Translations under genes and position numbers: made by a program
The notes under the pieces: generated by a model
Seen by the model: the letters and a program-made list of their open reading frames with translations, nothing else
Databases searched by the model: none
What the model was told of the DNA's origin: nothing
In this document: positions 5,036 to 6,580 of the stretch, one piece after another
How the letters are laid out: each line of letters begins with the position of its first letter
How positions within the stretch are numbered: position 1 is the stretch's first letter
Assembly: GCA_029856055.1 (NCBI GenBank)
Contig: JAHQWF010000086.1
Coordinates: 1 to 6,580, forward strand
From: Candidatus Njordarchaeota archaeon
GTDB taxonomy: Archaea > Asgardarchaeota > Njordarchaeia > Njordarchaeales > Njordarchaeaceae
Direction: 5' to 3'
DNA: 6,580 bases

Positions 5036-5160
5036 TTTAAATTTATTTAATTTTAGTTTCCACAATGGAATCTATTATTATAGTATTATCGATTTTAATC
5101 CAGAACCTTTTTAGCTTTATTTGTTATTTTGTATTTGACTTCGCGAATCCACATCTTCCA
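5036..5160. other. Intergenic spacer after the surface-protein gene
   Basis: No independent gene is supported here. In the same frame as the surface-protein gene, 21 sense codons follow its TAA (5163-5161) before the next stop at 5097-5095. They read WKMWIREVKYKITNKAKKVLD, partly resembling the last strand and helix of a winged-helix protein. No clear minus-strand oligo-T terminator is seen. Confidence 0.35.
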
Positions 5161-6580
5161 TTAATAGCTTATATTGTGATTTGTTGTTTTTTCCCTTTGT
5201 TTTGGGCGATAGATGTATATGATTGTTGCTGCGTAAAGAATTATGAGTGCTATTATTATAGTTATGTAATTTTCTTTACTGAAAATGTTTTCCCATGGTT
5301 GTCTACTTGGGTTCGTTATTATGTTTTTTATTGTTATTGTTATGTTTAATTCTGCGCTGTTATTGCCGTTATCTATTGCTGTTACTTTTATGTCTATTGT
5401 TCCCGTTTCATTGATTTTTAATATGAATATATTTCTTTTCTCATCGTACTGTGCCCTGTATATTCTGTCCTCTATTGACACTATTACTTCACTGATTCCA
5501 CCCTCAACGTCAGTTACATTTATTATTAACAGTGATCCTTCGCTCTTAATACCGTGTATTATTGGGGCGTATTTATCTTTAATCTCACTGTATTTGAGTT
5601 TTAGGTAGATGTACATGAAATGATCAAACGCAACAAAACGAATATACTCTTTATTCCAGTAGCGGTCCAGTTCACGAATTATACCCAATTCAACGAAAGC
5701 ATGTTTATCAAGCAAGCTGAGCAATCCTGAAATCCTTCGCTGAATTAATGGGTTCTCGTAACCTAGCTCTATTAATAAGTCATAGGCAAAGATGGCTTCT
5801 AGTTGGTTCGCTGATCTTTTTGATGGATCATAGATATTGAAGTTTGGGTCTAATGAATGAATAAATCCTCCATATTTAGCGTCCCAGAATAAGTAGAGAG
5901 ATTGATTAACTAGTAAACTTAGTTTTTCTAAATAATTACTATTTCGAGTAAGTAAATATGCTGAATAATAGCTGAGCCCAGCATAAATCAGGTTGCTTAC
6001 TGTGAATCTAAAATCATTAAGAATTGAGAAATCTGGCCTATAAGTATGATGAAAACCATTATCCCACATCCTATCTAGTGCTCTTATAGTGCCCCAGAGA
6101 TACTCTAGATAAGTGTTATTATTAGTTAACTCATATTCTTTGTATATTAAGTATCCAAAGAGACCTTGTAATGCTGGGTTTTTAGCCATAACATAGATAT
6201 CGCTCATGCTTAATAATCCTCCCCTACTGAAATCCCAGGAAAGCCTTATTAAACTATCTATGATCCTATGACTGATGGCTAGTGCTGTATTATTTTTTGT
6301 TAATAAGTAATATCTGAGAAGAATCAAGCTGTATAGTATTGAACCCTTAATGCTCCTAGCACCATTAACCTCATCGTTACCGTTTTCAATAATCACGGAA
6401 CTTAAATTCCTGCTTATCCGAGCATAATAAGTGCCTGTAATGGATAAGAAATTTTTATTCACAAAACCTATAATGTTTTCTGCTCGTGATAGATATGTCT
6501 TATTTCCTGTATTATTATATAGTTCTAAATAAGTAAAACAAGCTCCAACATGATCTATGAGAGCCTTATAATCCTTTGTA
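5161..6580 (-). CDS. Cell-surface alpha-helical toroid protein with Ig-like domain and C-terminal membrane anchor (3' part; gene enters from the right edge)
   Basis: The reading frame is open to the window's right end, so the true start is outside; 472 residues are visible. A GTG at 6462 is an internal valine and not a start. Visible residues 1 to about 335 are paired helices with aromatic and GG-containing loops (FSRGGLLS, LFWDAKYGGFIHS, SANQLEAIFAYDLL), resembling (alpha/alpha)6-barrel proteins such as N-acylglucosamine-2-epimerase/YyaL-like and six-hairpin glycosidase-like families. About 336-421 (from IIHGIKSEGSLLIINVTDVEGG to AELNITITIKNI) looks like an Ig-like beta sandwich. A hydrophobic segment (about 437-457, ITIIIALIILYAATIIYIY) followed by RPKQREK fits a membrane anchor with a cytoplasmic basic tail. 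About ten N-x-S/T sequons fit an extracellular glycoprotein. A role in binding or degrading extracellular sugars is a guess; catalytic acids cannot be assigned. It has no evident functional link to the toxin-antitoxin genes. Confidence 0.8.
   Translation of the reverse strand, partial: TKDYKALIDHVGACFTYLELYNNTGNKTYLSRAENIIGFVNKNFLSITGTYYARISRNLSSVIIENGNDEVNGARSIKGSILYSLILLRYYLLTKNNTALAISHRIIDSLIRLSWDFSRGGLLSMSDIYVMAKNPALQGLFGYLIYKEYELTNNNTYLEYLWGTIRALDRMWDNGFHHTYRPDFSILNDFRFTVSNLIYAGLSYYSAYLLTRNSNYLEKLSLLVNQSLYLFWDAKYGGFIHSLDPNFNIYDPSKRSANQLEAIFAYDLLIELGYENPLIQRRISGLLSLLDKHAFVELGIIRELDRYWNKEYIRFVAFDHFMYIYLKLKYSEIKDKYAPIIHGIKSEGSLLIINVTDVEGGISEVIVSIEDRIYRAQYDEKRNIFILKINETGTIDIKVTAIDNGNNSAELNITITIKNIITNPSRQPWENIFSKENYITIIIALIILYAATIIYIYRPKQREKTTNHNISY

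Noticed and set aside
5065..5608. Two overlapping plus-strand open frames rich in Cys, Tyr, Phe and Val at 5065-5349 and 5285-5608
   Set aside because: They are antisense to the Ig-like and membrane-anchor part of the surface protein, and the hydrophobic look comes from the complement of Asn/Lys/Ile codons.
6460..6462. GTG at 6462 as start of the surface-protein gene
   Set aside because: The frame stays open for 39 more codons to the window edge with the same helical-repeat character (for example YLELYNNTGNKTYLSRAENI), so the gene begins outside the window.

Overview
The window looks like a piece of a low-GC, hyperthermophilic archaeal chromosome, most likely a crenarchaeon of the Desulfurococcales type (Staphylothermus-like). 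This placement is inference: genes are short, tightly packed and AT-rich, arginine codons are mostly AGA/AGG and isoleucine is often ATA, AT-rich boxes sit about 25 bases before several start codons as in leaderless archaeal transcripts, in-operon starts carry GGAGG/GGTGG motifs, and the protein families (AbrB, RHH-PIN, HEPN-MNT) are those that abound in such genomes. No tRNA, rRNA, CRISPR array or insertion sequence was seen.

Layout. At the left edge is the 5' part of an AbrB-type swapped-hairpin DNA-binding protein (minus strand), probably a VapB-like antitoxin whose partner would lie outside the window. It diverges from the only plus-strand gene, a radical SAM enzyme (353-1573) with an N-terminal eight-cysteine ferredoxin segment and a plant-type [2Fe-2S] segment before the radical SAM core. 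Everything to the right is on the minus strand. It comprises an RHH antitoxin plus PIN-domain toxin pair (2306-1601, overlapping by 11 bases), a HEPN plus minimal nucleotidyltransferase pair (3110-2393, one base apart), a 536-residue protein joining two winged-helix segments, a middle domain, an AbiEii/DUF1814-like nucleotidyltransferase and a third C-terminal HTH (4999-3389), and the 3' part of a cell-surface alpha-helical toroid protein with an Ig-like domain and a C-terminal membrane anchor (6580-5161).

How the genes fit together. About 3.4 kb (1601-4999) is a run of two classical two-gene toxin-antitoxin modules and one gene that looks like an AbiE-type regulator and nucleotidyltransferase in a single chain. 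With the AbrB gene, four potential toxin-antitoxin or defence elements flank the radical SAM gene. The strongest candidate for something little described is the single-chain protein. It has a well-placed leaderless promoter, with a short inverted repeat between the TATA box and the start codon that could be its own operator. The radical SAM protein, with up to four predicted iron-sulfur clusters, is the second candidate. The surface protein at the right edge appears unrelated to the toxin-antitoxin cluster.
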